The position numbers and the translations under genes are program-made. Shown in pieces: positions 30,998-42,251 of a DNA stretch of 64,000 nucleotides. This stretch comes from Begonia masoniana (lineage: Eukaryota; Streptophyta; Magnoliopsida; Cucurbitales; Begoniaceae): assembly GCA_022432975.1 (NCBI GenBank), contig CM039505.1, positions 25,117,825 to 25,181,824 on the forward strand, given 5' to 3'. Numbering within the stretch: position 1 is the first letter of the stretch; every line of letters begins with the position of its first letter. Under the pieces are notes generated by a model that saw only the letters and a list, made by a program, of their open reading frames with translations, had not been told where the DNA came from and searched no databases.

Positions 30998-33956
30998 TGT
31001 AACACCCGGTTTTGCGAGATTTTATAATTCCATTAAATAATTGCATTTTTGTAAATATGTCAATTAAGTCTGTTTTGCGAACGGAAAAGTTTTATTGGAA
31101 CCTAAACAATAAATTGGAATTATGGTGAAATAAGGAAATTTGGAGAAAACGAATAGTTAGTCAAATAGCGAGAAAGGTGGAGAAACAAATAGAAATCAAA
31201 TGGAGGGGTAAATAAGTAATTTGCCAAGCAAAATTTTATTAAAAATCACAAAATCCTTTCTTCCTCAACACTTCAACGAAACTTTCATTTTCTCTCCTCT
31301 CCTCGCGGCGATTCGTTCTCCGATCTTCGAAGTTTCTTCACGTTTTCTCCTCCAAACCCGACTCTAGGTATGAATCTATAGTTTTGGAGCTTTATATTTC
31401 AATTTCTAGGGTTATACGGATTAGGGTTTCTTTAGGGTTTTGTTAGAAACGTGAAATAGGGTTTGAGATCGATAGAGTTGCCGTCATTATGGCTCAAATG
31501 GACGTATTTATGGTCGTTGGTGCGAATGAGTTGAATTAATGAAGGTTGTTGTGAATTGTCTTAGGTGAACAACGCTCGTGGACAAAGCTTGAATTGCAAC
31601 GGACACGAGGTAAGACTCCGTGACTCGTTTGGCCGATTGGCCTACACCATATGACTATGTCGATCGAGGAATTTGAGATGCTTGTTGTGTTGGGTAATTA
31701 GGTTGGGTAGTTGGTTTAGTTAGATTGTTGAATGTATAAATTTATTGTTTGTTGCACTTTGATTTCGTTATGTCATTGCACACATGCACGCATCATGGTT
31801 TTATAAAAAGCGTGAAAAAGGAATTTATATGCATGTTTTTACAAAACGGAAAGGAATAACGAAAAGGTAAATGAATGTAATGATGGTCACGTCGGTGGCG
31901 ATGGTTCAGACATGGCTGTCGAATGAAGCATGTTTTCCTCCTAGTTAGATACGAGGGGCTATCCAATCACCGGATGTGCCGCTCCTATCTAACGAGAGTG
32001 AAGCCCCGGTGACATAAAATGAAATGAAATGAATAGCGAAAAGGTAGGAAGCATGATTTATGAAATGTACATGCATAGTATTCACGTGCATTCACGTAGA
32101 CTTACTGAGCCTATAACTCACATTTTATTTCTATGGTGTAGGTGACTTCGATATAGGTGAGGACGACATTCCTCCGCCCGATGTCTAAGCAGGTTGAAGA
32201 AGAATGCTCGTGGGAGTGTGCTGGCTCAGTCGGTGCTTATTTTGACCCGTGGGGACGTAAGTATGTGTTTTGGAAAATTGATGGATAGAAAGATAGGAAA
32301 ATGATATAGTTAAACATTTTAGGATGCTTGGATCTGGATAGATATTGTATACTGTTTTTGGAAGATTGATAGTATTTTGTAGTGTTTTTGATAATTTGTA
32401 TAGTTAGAAACATGTTGGATGTGCATTTTGGATAGTTCGTGAACATATATGTATATAATGTTCATTTTGATATTTCTGGAAATAGAGAATGTTATTTTTA
32501 AAGTTTTTTTGGAAGTTCTGAGTGAATGGTGTGTAAGTACAGGGGGGAAATTGTAGGGGTTTCGATTAAGTGTTCGATAGATTCTGTCGTTTTTGTGATC
32601 GACAGAACTTTGTATAAGTGTTTGGTCAAAGTCAACAGCCGATGTGTTCGGTTACTATTGACCGGTGGATGCTTGGTGAATAAGTCATCGGTGGACGTCA
32701 CCGATGGCTACTGTTTGTGAGTGATTGGTGGATGTGTTTTGTGAGTGATCGGTGGATGTGTTTTGGAGTGATCGGTGGCTGTGTTTTGTGGCAAGTGATC
32801 GGTGGATGTGTTTTGTGAGTGATCGGTGGATGTGTTTTGTGAGTGATCGGTGGATGTGTTTTGTGAGTGATCGGTGGATGTGTTTTGTGAGTGATCGGTG
32901 GATGTGTTTTGTGAGTGATCGGTGGATGTGTTTTGTGAGTGATCGGTGGATGTGTTTTGTGAGTGATCGGTGGATGTGTTTTGTGAGTGATCGGTGGATG
33001 TGTTTTGTGAGTGATCGGTGGATGTGTTTTGTGAGTGATCGGTGGATGTGTTTTGTGAGTGATCGGTGGATGTGTTTTGTGAGTGATCGGTGGATGTGTT
33101 TTGTGAGTGATCGGTGGATGTGTTTTGTGAGTGATCGGTGGATGTGTTTTGTGAGTGATCGGTGGATGTGTTTTGTGAGTGATCGGTGGATGTGTTTTGT
33201 GAGTGATCGGTGGATGTGTTTTGTGAGTGATCGGTGGATGTGTTTTGTGAGTGATCGGTGGATGTGTTTTGTGAGTGATCGGTGGATGTGTTTTGTGAGT
33301 GATCGGTGGATGTGTTTTGTGAGTGATCGGTGGATGTGTTTTGTGAGTGATCGGTGGATGTGTTTTGTGAGTGATCGGTGGATGTGTTTTGTGAGTGATC
33401 GGTGGATGTGTTTTGTGAGTGATCGGTGGATGTGTTTTGTGAGTGATCGGTGGATGTGTTTTGTGAGTGATCGGTGGATGTGTTTTGTGAGTGATCGGTG
33501 GATGTGTTTTGTGAGTGATCGGTGGATGTGTTTTGTGAGTGATCGGTGGATGTGTTTTGTGAGTGATCGGTGGATGTGTTTTGTGAGTGATCGGTGGATG
33601 TGTTTTGTGAGTGATCGGTGGATGTGTTTTGTGAGTGATCGGTGGATGTGTTTTGTGAGTGATCGGTGGATGTGTTTTGTGAGTGATCGGTGGATGTGTT
33701 TTGTGAGTGATCGGTGGATGTGTTTTGTGAGTGATCGGTGGATGTGTTTTGTGAGTGATCGGTGGATGTGTTTTGTGAGTGATCGGTGGATGTGTTTTGT
33801 CAGTGATTCTGTTTTAATGGTTTTATTTAATGATTTTTCAATACAATTTATACTTTGACTTATCAATTTAATGAAAGGGTTTACTAGAAAGTTATAAAAA
33901 TAAATAAATAAATAAATAATACGGAAAAATAAGGGTACAGTGTACGGGTCGTTACA
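30998..33956 (+). repeat. 5' LTR of the Tekay element (array-expanded)
   Basis: TGTAACACCCGG to GGTCGTTACA, 2959 bp. Donor-like GAG|GTAAGA at 31610, arm CCTACACCATA at 31641-31651, hairpin GTTAGATACGAGG...CTCCTATCTAAC (31944-32002), acceptor and arm TATGGTGTAGG at 32132-32142. The 24-bp array occupies its last third. About 100 bp present after the array in the 3' LTR are absent here. Confidence 0.9.
32794..33801 (+). repeat. 24-bp tandem array, 42 copies
   Basis: The unit contains GATCGGTGGATGTGTTTTGT plus GAGT. 42 essentially identical copies follow three variants (32733-32793). The 3' LTR has only about four, partly GAGCGG variants (40355-40450). Long frames on both strands (368 and 393 codons) are artefacts of the 24-base period. 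Confidence 0.95.
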
Positions 33957-33960
33957 GTTA

Positions 33961-33972
33961 TGGTATCAGAGC
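33961..33972 (+). other. Primer-binding site
   Basis: TGGTATCAGAGC four bases after the 5' LTR. Initiator Met-tRNA type. Confidence 0.9.
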
Positions 33973-34119
33973 CCCCGGGTTTTAAAAACGGTTCTGTAGA
34001 CTGCTCGACTGCATAGCCACTACGCGGACATCCTTCTTCAACTGTAAGTATGTTTAAATGCCTTGTTTAAATTCGATTTCTTAGGATTATTTGTCTAACT
34101 TTTATAGGAGTTATAGAAA

Positions 34120-35080
34120 ATGGTTCGAGGTAGAGACGCCAGAGACGATGCCTTAGATAGGCTGACCGATTTGCTGGACCATCAGGCTCAGCATCTGGAC
34201 CGACAAGCGCAACAGATCGAGAACTTAGTGAACCGAGAAAATTAGAGAGCCCGGGATATAGTTGTTCCGGACAACCACAGCATGGAGAGGTTTTAGAAGC
34301 TACGGCCTCCAATATTCAACGGACAATCTATGGACCCCTCTATTGCTTAGGAGTGGGTTCGAACGATGGAAGACATGTTGGCGTATGCTAAGGTGGACAA
34401 TGCTGAGGAGGTCGCGTGCGTCACATTCCACCTGGCATTGGATGCCCGATCTTGGTGGGATTCTGTTAAGGCTACTACGGACGTGACATTGATGAGGTGG
34501 GAACGGTTGAAGACCGTGTTCTTTGATAAGTATTTCAGCCGTACAGTGAGGGCGACAAAGAGAGCTGAGTTTACGCAGCTGAAGCAGACCAGTACAGTTG
34601 CGGAGTATATCAGGAAGTTTGAAACTTTATCCAGGTTTGCACCGCGCCTAGTTAGCGATAATGAAGACAAGGTGCAACAATTTATGGACGGACTAAACAG
34701 GGAGATCCAGCAGAACATCATAGTATCGGGCATTTTAAATGTGCCCTACGAGGACATCGCAATGAGAGCCTTGGAGTTTGAGGCTGCAGAATTGACCTGC
34801 GTTAAGCCTAGAGAGCCTGCTAAAGGCTTATTTCGCGAGATCCAGCCTCAGGTACGGAATTGAGGCTGGCAACCCAGAGGACAGCCGCAACAGCAAAGAG
34901 GCGTTAAAAGGCCTCATGAAGGAGGAAATGATCAGGGCAAAGGGAAGCAGGTTCAGGTGGCTACTCAAAAGCCTATTTGTCCTAAATGCCAGAAGGAACA
35001 TTTTGGCGAGTGTCGGATGGGTACCAACAGCTGTTATAGATGCGGAGAGGTCGGCCATTATATCATGAACTGCCTGTTAT
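34120..35080 (+). pseudogene. gag (capsid and zinc knuckle), broken
   Basis: Gag packages the element RNA into particles. The ATG at 34120 follows a leader with a donor-like ACTGTAAGTA (34040) and acceptor TTTATAG (34107). In the same frame: a Q-rich coil, LRPPIFNGQSMDPS, then the Retrotrans_gag core with RSWWDSVKATTDVTLMRWER, FFDKYFSRTVRATKRAEFTQ and VAEYIRKFETLSRFAP. It ends in the CCHC knuckle CYRCGEVGHYIMNC. Stops at 34243, two more before 34366, and 34861. All can be explained by C to T changes (CAG to TAG, CGA to TGA). The similar protein at 55932-57053 is intact. Confidence 0.85.
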
Positions 35081-35613
35081 TGGACCGAAATCAGCCAGGC
35101 AGAAATCAACAGGGCAGAGATCAGCGAAGAGTTATGCCGAGGATTTTTGCATTTATTGAGCCTGGTGATATCGACGACGAGGCTCAGCCATCCGTCATAG
35201 CAGGTACTATTTTAGTCATGGGTGTACCAGTATTTTCTTTGGTAGACACGGGAGCTACGCACTCATTCATTTCAACTGCTTGCATGGCTAGATTAGGGTT
35301 AGTGTCTGAGTTAGCAGAATATGAGTATAGAGTGATGCTGCCTTCGAGAGCTCTTATGCAGTCTGATCGTGTCTTCCAAGGCAACGTTGTCTCGGTAGGG
35401 ATTAATACCCTCTATGCTTGCCTGATAGTTATGAGCATAGAGCGGTACGATCTAATTCTGGGGATGGATTGGCTTTCACGTCATTTTGCCACTATTGACT
35501 GTCGATCCGGGTTGGTAACTTTTCGGCCTACGGATAAGGAAGAGTTTTCATATCAGGCATTAAATAGGTTAAGTGGGTCACCTATTTCTTATTCTATGAA
35601 GGTTCAAGAGTAG
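35081..35613 (+). pseudogene. Aspartic protease domain of gag-pol
   Basis: It continues in the gag frame. VFSLVDTGATHSFIS holds the catalytic DTG, and ERYDLILGMDWLSRH is the second conserved block. The protease cleaves the polyprotein. The frame ends at a TAG at 35611 (KVQE-stop), probably a former glutamine. Confidence 0.85.
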
Positions 35614-36480
35614 TTTAAGGGAGAATGCTCTGTTTATCTGGCTACCGTGATTGATACTCGGTTGCTCAGTGAGGTAAAACTAGAGGATCTTCCGGTGGTT
35701 AGAGAATTCTCTGAGATCTTTCTCAATGATCTTCCTGGATTACCGCCGGACAGAGAGATTGAGTTTGTGATTGATGTGTATCCAGGCTCTGCGCCTGTGT
35801 CAAAGAATCCTTACAGACTGGCACCTGCTGAACTAAAGAAGCTGAAGACTTAGTTGGAGGAGTTGTTAGACAAGGGGTTCATTCGACCTAGTTTCTCTCC
35901 TTGGGGTGTGCCAGTCTTGTTTGTCAAAAAGAAGGACGGAACTCTCCGAGTGTGCATCGTTAAAGAGAGTTGAATAAGCTAACGGTGAAGAATAAGTATC
36001 CACTGCCCCGGATTGATGACCCGTTTGATCAACTGCAGGGTGCCCGAGTGTTTTCGAGGATTGACCTACGCTTGGGTTACTATCAGTTGAAGGCTCGGAG
36101 GGAAGATGTACAGAAAACGGCCTTCTGAACGAGGTACGGGCATTATGAGTTTCTAGTTATGTCTTTTGGACTCACGAATGCTCCTGCAGCATTTATGGAC
36201 TTAATGAACCGCGTCTTCAAGGAATATTTGGACAAATTTGTGGTTGTGTTCATTGATGACATATTGATCTATTCGAAGACGAAAGAGGAACACGAAGGGC
36301 ACTTACGGATAGTTTTGGAAGTTTTACAACGACGCCAGCTTTACCCAAAGTTCTCTAAGTACGAGTTTTGGCTAGACAGAATAAGCTTTCTCGGCCATAT
36401 CATATCTCAGGAGGGAATTTCGGTGGATCCGACAAAGATTGAGGTTGTCAGGGATTGGCCACAGCCTAAGAACGTGCGAG
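35614..36480 (+). pseudogene. Reverse transcriptase domain, broken
   Basis: DLPGLPPDREIEFVIDVYPG, SAPVSKNPYRLAPAELKKLK, a TAG at 35851, [20 protein letters not shown] and LRVCI. Then one base is missing in the IDYRELNK block near 35960. [17 protein letters not shown] and [12 protein letters not shown] are readable after the shift. A TGA at about 36126 replaces the arginine of [21 protein letters not shown] contains the catalytic aspartate pair. The core motifs survive, but the protein cannot be made in one piece. Confidence 0.85.
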
Positions 36481-36960
36481 AGGTACGTGGATTTCTCGGA
36501 TTGGCAGGATACTACAAGAAGTTCATTGAGGGATTTTCAAAGATAGCAGTCCCTCTATCCCGATTGATGAGAAAGAATGAAAAGTTTGTATGGTCAGCTG
36601 CATGTGAAAGGAGCTTCAATGAGCTGAAACAAAGACTAACTACAGCACCAGTGTTGACATTGCCTGTTGAATGCGATAAGTTCAGTATATACTGCGATGC
36701 TTCAAAGATTGGACTTCGGTGTGTGTTGATGCAGGAGGGTAGGGTCATTGCTTATGCTTCTAGGCAGTTGAAGCCGTACGAGAAAAATTATCTGACACAC
36801 GACCTTGAGCTTGCAGCGGTTGTCTTTGCTTTAAAAATCTGGAGACACTATCTGTATGGGCAGCAGTGTGAGGTATTCTCTAATCACAGAAGCTTAAAGT
36901 ACTTGTTTACCAGAAAGAACTTAATATGTGACAGCGAAGGTGGTTGGAGTTCGTTAAAGA
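36481..36960 (+). pseudogene. RNase H domain of pol
   Basis: [20 protein letters not shown] is the connection. [20 protein letters not shown] is the first catalytic block, and [20 protein letters not shown] and [11 protein letters not shown] are later ones; the usual FSDH aspartate is N here. A frame slip and a TGA (36929, CGA to TGA) interrupt the RQRRW block. Confidence 0.8.
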
Positions 36961-38345
36961 TTATGACTTTGAAATTAAATACCACCAGGGGAAGGCAAAT
37001 AAAGTCGCTGATGCTTTGAGCAGGATGCCTACTACGAGTCAGCCTTCGCTTACAGCGATGTCTGTGACGTTGAGGTCTGAGATTGAGAAGTTTGATGTGG
37101 AGATTGTGGCAGAGTTGTCCAGCATGCTCACCAACATTTCTCTTATACCGACGATTTTGGACAGAATACGAGTAGCCCAACAGAATGATTTGGAGTGTGA
37201 AAAGCATCCAATGAGCATTACATCTGAAGGTTCGTCTGATTTCAACCTGACAGATGAAGGAGTATTGAAATTTAGGCCAAGATGGTACGTGCCCAGCGAT
37301 GATGAACTGAAGAGAGAGATCTTAACCGAGGCACACTCCTCGGCATACTCAGTGCATCCGGGGAGCACAAAAATGTACAGAGACCTGAGACAACATTTTT
37401 TGTGGCCGAACATGAAGAGAGAGATTGCCAGGTATGTGGAAACCTACCTGGTTTGCCAACAGGTTAAGGCATAACACCAACGGCCAGCTGGAACCTTACA
37501 ACCACTGTCGATTCCGGAGTGGAAATGGGAGCAAATCTCTATGGATTTCATTGTTGGACTCCCAAGAACGACAAAAGGGTACGATGGCATCTGGGTAATT
37601 GTGGATCGTTTGACAAAGACGCCCACTTTTTATCAGTGAAGATGACCTATTCTATGGATCAGCTTGCCGAGCTGTATGTGCAGGAGGTCGTCAGGTTACA
37701 TAGAGTGCCTATTTCGATTGTCTCCGATAGAGATGCTAGGTTTACTTCAAAGTTCTAGAAGAGTTTACATAAGGCCGTGGGAACTCAGTTGAATTTTAGC
37801 ACGATGTTCCATCCTCAGACTGATAGACAGACAGAAAGAACAAATCAGATTCTTGAGGATATGCTTAGGGCTTGCGTGCTGAAGTTTCAGGGTTCGTGGA
37901 GCCGATATTTGCCCTTGATTGAGTTCTCGTACAACAACAGCTTCCAGGCTACGATTGGCATAGCTCCGTACGAATCATTGTATGGTCGAAAGTGTAGGTC
38001 TCCGTTATACTAAGATGAGGTCGGCGAGGCTAGTATAATTGGCCCAGATATTTTGCAGCAAACAGCGAAGAAGATCGCTGTTATCAGACAACGTATGGAG
38101 ATAACACAGAGCCGCCAAAAGAGTTATGCTGACACTAGACGGAGGGAATTGCAATTCAAGGAGGGTGACAAAGTATATTTAAAAATTTCTTCGTTTAAGA
38201 GTGTTATGCAGTTCGAAAGAAGAGGCAAGTTGAACCCTCGATATGTGGGGCCTTTTCCTATTTTGAAGAGAATCGGGACTTTGGCATACAGGCTACAGCT
38301 TCCGGCATCTATGGAAGGTATTCACGATGTATTTCACGTGTCCAT
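36961..38345 (+). pseudogene. Integrase domain of pol, broken
   Basis: It opens with the zinc region, in which HPGSTKMYRDLRQHFLWPNM and CQQVKA can be read. A TAA follows at 37472. The core has [20 protein letters not shown], a one-base loss near 37620, HRVPISIVSDRDARFTSKF, a TAG where tryptophan is expected, HPQTDRQTERTNQ and PYESLYGRKCRSP, then a TAA at 38011. The C-terminal region has the GDKVYLK and GKLNPRYVGPFPIL blocks. Integrase inserts the DNA copy and makes the 5-bp duplication. Confidence 0.85.
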
Positions 38346-38580
38346 GCTCAGCAAATAAGTGCGTGATCCGTCACACGTCATAGAGACAAGGGAGATCGAG
38401 GTGCAACCAACACTGACCTATGTGGAGAGGCCAGTGCGAATTCTAGAGACTTCTATAAAGGTGTTGTGCAATAAGGAAATCCCTCTAGTAAAAGTTTTAT
38501 GGCGGAATCATGATGTTGAGGAGGCTACTTGGGAGAGGCAGCAAGATATGATGTCAAAGTATCCTGAACTGTTTGTATAG
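38346..38580 (+). pseudogene. Chromodomain-like C-terminus of integrase
   Basis: DVFHVSMLSK, a TAA, then VRDPSHVIE, RPVRILETSIKVL, PLVKVLWRNHDVEEATWE and a final YPELFV. This tail is typical of plant chromoviruses of the Tekay/Del group, where it directs insertion to heterochromatin. The natural stop is TAG at 38578. Confidence 0.8.
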
Positions 38581-38620
38581 CCAAATTTTGAGGACAAAAT
38601 TTTAATTAAGGTGGATGAAA
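38581..38620 (+). other. Polypurine tract region
   Basis: AATTTTGAGGACAAAATTTT, then AAGGTGGATGAAA immediately before the 3' LTR. The same TTTTGAGGACAAAATTT block precedes the 3' LTR of the LARD-like and gag-only elements. Confidence 0.7.
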
Positions 38621-40708
38621 TGTAACACCCGATTTTGCAGGATTTTATAATTCCATTAAATAATGGCATTTTTGTAAATATGTCAAATTAAGTCCGTTTT
38701 GCGAATGGAAAAGTTTTATTGGAACCTAATAATAAATTGGAATTATGGTGAAATAAGGAAATTTGGAGAAAACGAATAGTTAGTCAAATAGCGTGAAAGG
38801 TGGAGAAACAAATAGAAATCAAATGGAGGAGTAAATAAGTAATTTGTCAAGCAAAATTTTATTAAAAATCACAAAATCCTTCCTTCCTCAGCACTTTAAC
38901 AAAACTTTCATTTTCTCTCCTCTCCTCTAGGCGATTTGTTCTCCGATCTTCAAAGTTTCTTCACGTTTTCTCCTCTAAACCCGACTCTAGGTATGAATCT
39001 ATAGTTTTGGAGCTTTAGATTTCAATTTCTAGAGTTATTAGGATTAAGGTTTCGTTAGGGTTTGAGATCAATAGAGTTGCCGTCATTATGGCTCAAATGG
39101 ACGTATTTATGGTCATTGGTGCGAATGAGTTGAATTAATAAAGGTTGTTGTGAATTGCCTTAGGTGAACAACGCTCGTGGACAAAGCTTGAATTGCAACG
39201 GACACGAGGTAAGACTCCGTGACTCGTTTGGCCGATTGGCCTACACCATATGACTATGTCGATCGAGGAATTTGAGATGCTTGTTGTGTTGGGTAATTAG
39301 GTTGGGTAGTTGGTTTAGTTAGATTGTTGAATGTATAAATTTATTGTTTGTTGCACTTTGATTTCGTTATGTCATTGCACACATGCACGCATCATGGTTT
39401 TATAAAAAGCGTGAAAAAGGAATTTATATGCATGTTTTTACAAAACGGAAAGGAATAACGAAAAGGTAAATGAATGTAATGATGGTCACGTCGGTGGCGG
39501 TGGTTCAGACATGGCTGTCGGATGAAGCATGTTTTCCTCCCGGTTAGATACGAGGGGCTATCCAATTGCCGGATGTGCCGCTCCTATCTAGCGAGAGTGA
39601 AGCCCCGGTGACAAAAAATGAAATGAAATGAATAGCGAAAAGGTAGGAAGCATGATTTATGAAATGTACATGCATAGCATTCACGTGCATTCACGTAGAC
39701 TTACTGAGCCTCTAGATCACATTTTATTTCTATGGTGTAGGTGACTTCGATATAGGTGAGGACGACGTTCCTCCGCCCGATGTCTAAGCAGGTTGAAGAA
39801 GAATGCTCGTGGGAGTGTGCTGGCGCAGTCGGTGCTTATTTTGACCCGTGGGGACGTAAGTATGTGTTTTGGGAAATTGATGGATAGAAAGATAGGAAAA
39901 TGGTATAGTTAAACATTTTAGGATGCTTGGATCTGAATAGATATTGTATAGTGTTTTTGGAAGATTAATAGTATTTTGTAGTGTTTTTGATAATTTGTAT
40001 AGTTAGAAACATGTTGGATGTGTATTTTGGATAGTTCGTGAACATATATGTATATAATATTCATTTTGATGTTTCTGGAAATGGAGAATGTTATTTTTAA
40101 GTTTTTTTGGAAGTTCTGAGTGAATGGTGTGTAAGTACAGGGGGGTTTCGATTAAGTGTTCGGTAGATTCTGTCGTTTTGTGATCGGCAGAAGTCTGTAT
40201 AAGTGTTTAGTCAAAGTCAACCGACAGATGTGTTCGGTTACTGTTGACCGGTGGATGCTGGGTGAATAAGTCATCCGGCTGACGTCACCGTGGATGTTGA
40301 GTGTTTGTGAGGTGATGCTGGGTGATGTGGTTGTGAAGGACGGTGATAGGTTTTGTGATCGGTGGATGTGTTTTGTGAGTGATCGGTGGATGTGTTTTGT
40401 GAGTGAGCGGTGGATGTGTTTTGTGAGTGAGCGGTGGATGTGAGTTGACCGATGGATGTAGCTTAGCAGAAGTGAGCGACGGATGTGAACAAGAAAAATT
40501 TTGGGCTTGAGCCCTTTTTACCCTTTGTTCTGCTGGGCCGATTCCTCTTCTGTTTTAATGGTTTTCTTTAATTGATTTTTAAATATGTTTCAAGAATTTA
40601 TACTTTGACTTATCAATTTAACGAAAGGGTTTACTAGAAAGTTATAAATTAATAAATAAATAAATAAATAATACGAAAAAATAAGGGTACAATGTACGGG
40701 TCGTTACA
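38621..40708 (+). repeat. 3' LTR of the Tekay element (short array)
   Basis: 2088 bp, 871 bp shorter than the 5' LTR, mostly because it has about four 24-bp units. It carries extra sequence around 40480-40550 that the 5' LTR lacks, and lacks the TTTTGTTAGAAACGTGAAATA segment present in the 5' LTR near 31440. Confidence 0.9.
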
Positions 40709-40713
40709 GGGCA

Positions 40714-42246
40714 ACCCAATCTTCAGAGAGGACCCGATCACCTAGCCTAAGGCTTGATTTACAGCGGAAGACTTGAACACAGTAAAAAAAAAAAAGATTC
40801 ACACAATGAATACAAATATAATAGTGCGATAGGAAATGAAACAATTTCAATATCTAAATTCAAATATGAGTTACGTGCCCAAACATAAACCAGGTCCTCA
40901 TGAGGAAACTAAATAATTGAACAAAATAAAGGAAAGTTGCCATTGAATCTCAGCTACTCACTACCTTTGTTTTTTCCTAGAAGGAAGGCGATCGTTTGGG
41001 GTGAATAACTAACTCAGTAGAAATGTTATACTAAATGCATGTGTAAAACTTTTTTACTTTTTAGTTCAAAACATGATGAGATATCAAAATAGTTTTCAAA
41101 AGATTGATCTATGAAATTCATTTCATTATTTTAAGGAAAACAAGCTCCATAAGCCACCGATGAGACGATTGTCGCATACATAGACGACTTTACAAAAATA
41201 CGTCATCATTGTTCTTATCACATAAAAATTATCTCAGTGAAAAAGGAGGGTCACACAAGGACCCCTCCGGCACAGTAGCATACAATGGTGGTGATCTGAA
41301 GATCCATCAACATCTCATGAGTCAGAAAGAAATATAAAATCCACAGCGATATGAAGTTCCATTAACGTCACCCCGGGTAGCCCGTGAACAAGCTCAGCAT
41401 GACACTACCAATAAACTAATATACAAACTTACCTTGATCAAGTTTAGAGAGGAGCACATCATCACTACCCTATTATCCATTTTTGTAACTGTGCAAACAA
41501 GACAACTTTCATGCAGCAGAAGTTGTATTGAGGTATCCTCTTGATACTTTGACACCGAAATCGTCCAAAGTATTACAAGGGCTCATCCTCCCAAACATTT
41601 ATATATCAACATTATAATATTATGCATAATGGTAAATGTGTAAATCATATATACATACTCATAAAAATACTGATGTGCTGTTGACCAACCCCCATCAGGT
41701 TTTCTATAGGTGACAACTCATCAAAATAGAGTTTTAGGAAAACAATGATACAATGCAAATATTATAAAACTCCAACCTCGACGATTACCGCTATTCTTGA
41801 GCACTAGTGCAACAACCTCAGCAATCTGTTCGCAATCCACAAACTCATCTCAGCTACTAATCAAAATCAAGGTTATGAATATCATACTCAACGCTAAGGG
41901 AAGACACATGAAAGAGTCTTATACCAGGACTAGAAACCTAATCTGGAACTCTATGCGGCACGGCGACAAAAGTTACACAAAAATAAGGCTTTGCGGTCGA
42001 CACTTTAAGCCATGAGTCGACACTTCCTACCTCTCAAGTTAACCCGCGGTCGACACTTCCTCCAAGCGGTGAAACTTCATACCTCTCGGGTTTCAGCCCA
42101 AATACACTAGTGGTCGACACTTCCTTCTTAAGTGTCGTCACCTTTTGAAAAATAAAATGCACACAGTTGACAATTCCTTCAAGCGGTCAACACTTACTAC
42201 GTGTTTGTTTCAAACAGGGTCTGAAATGTCGACAGACATCCGTAGC
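40714..42246 (-). repeat. Minus-strand LTR-like remnant, middle part
   Basis: It continues the sequence begun at 30954. No coding frame. At 41990-42250 the motif GTCGACACTT recurs at least five times at irregular spacing. It is interrupted by solo LTR D and continues at 44709. Confidence 0.4.
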
Positions 42247-42251
42247 GGTTG

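Larger units (their letters stand above)
30998..40708 (+). mobile_element. Tekay/Del-type Ty3/gypsy retrotransposon, structurally complete, inactivated
   Basis: Duplication GGGCA at 30993-30997 and 40709-40713. LTRs 30998-33956 and 38621-40708, primer-binding site at 33961. Order gag, protease, reverse transcriptase, RNase H, integrase, chromodomain-like tail identifies Ty3/gypsy chromoviruses; the LTR length and tail suggest the Tekay/Del clade. The gag-pol frame has about a dozen stops and three frame lesions, so it cannot make proteins. The LTRs differ by indels as well as repeat number, so it is clearly older than the LARD-like insertion. Confidence 0.9.

Noticed and set aside
32685..33866. 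Open frames of 368 and 393 codons on opposite strands
   Set aside because: Both are products of the 24-bp repeat period in an LTR; mirror-image frames on both strands are typical of such arrays.
28487..40708. An endogenous pararetrovirus or other integrated virus
   Set aside because: The domain order protease, reverse transcriptase, RNase H, integrase, with LTRs and 5-bp duplications, is that of a Ty3/gypsy retrotransposon. No envelope or movement protein was seen.
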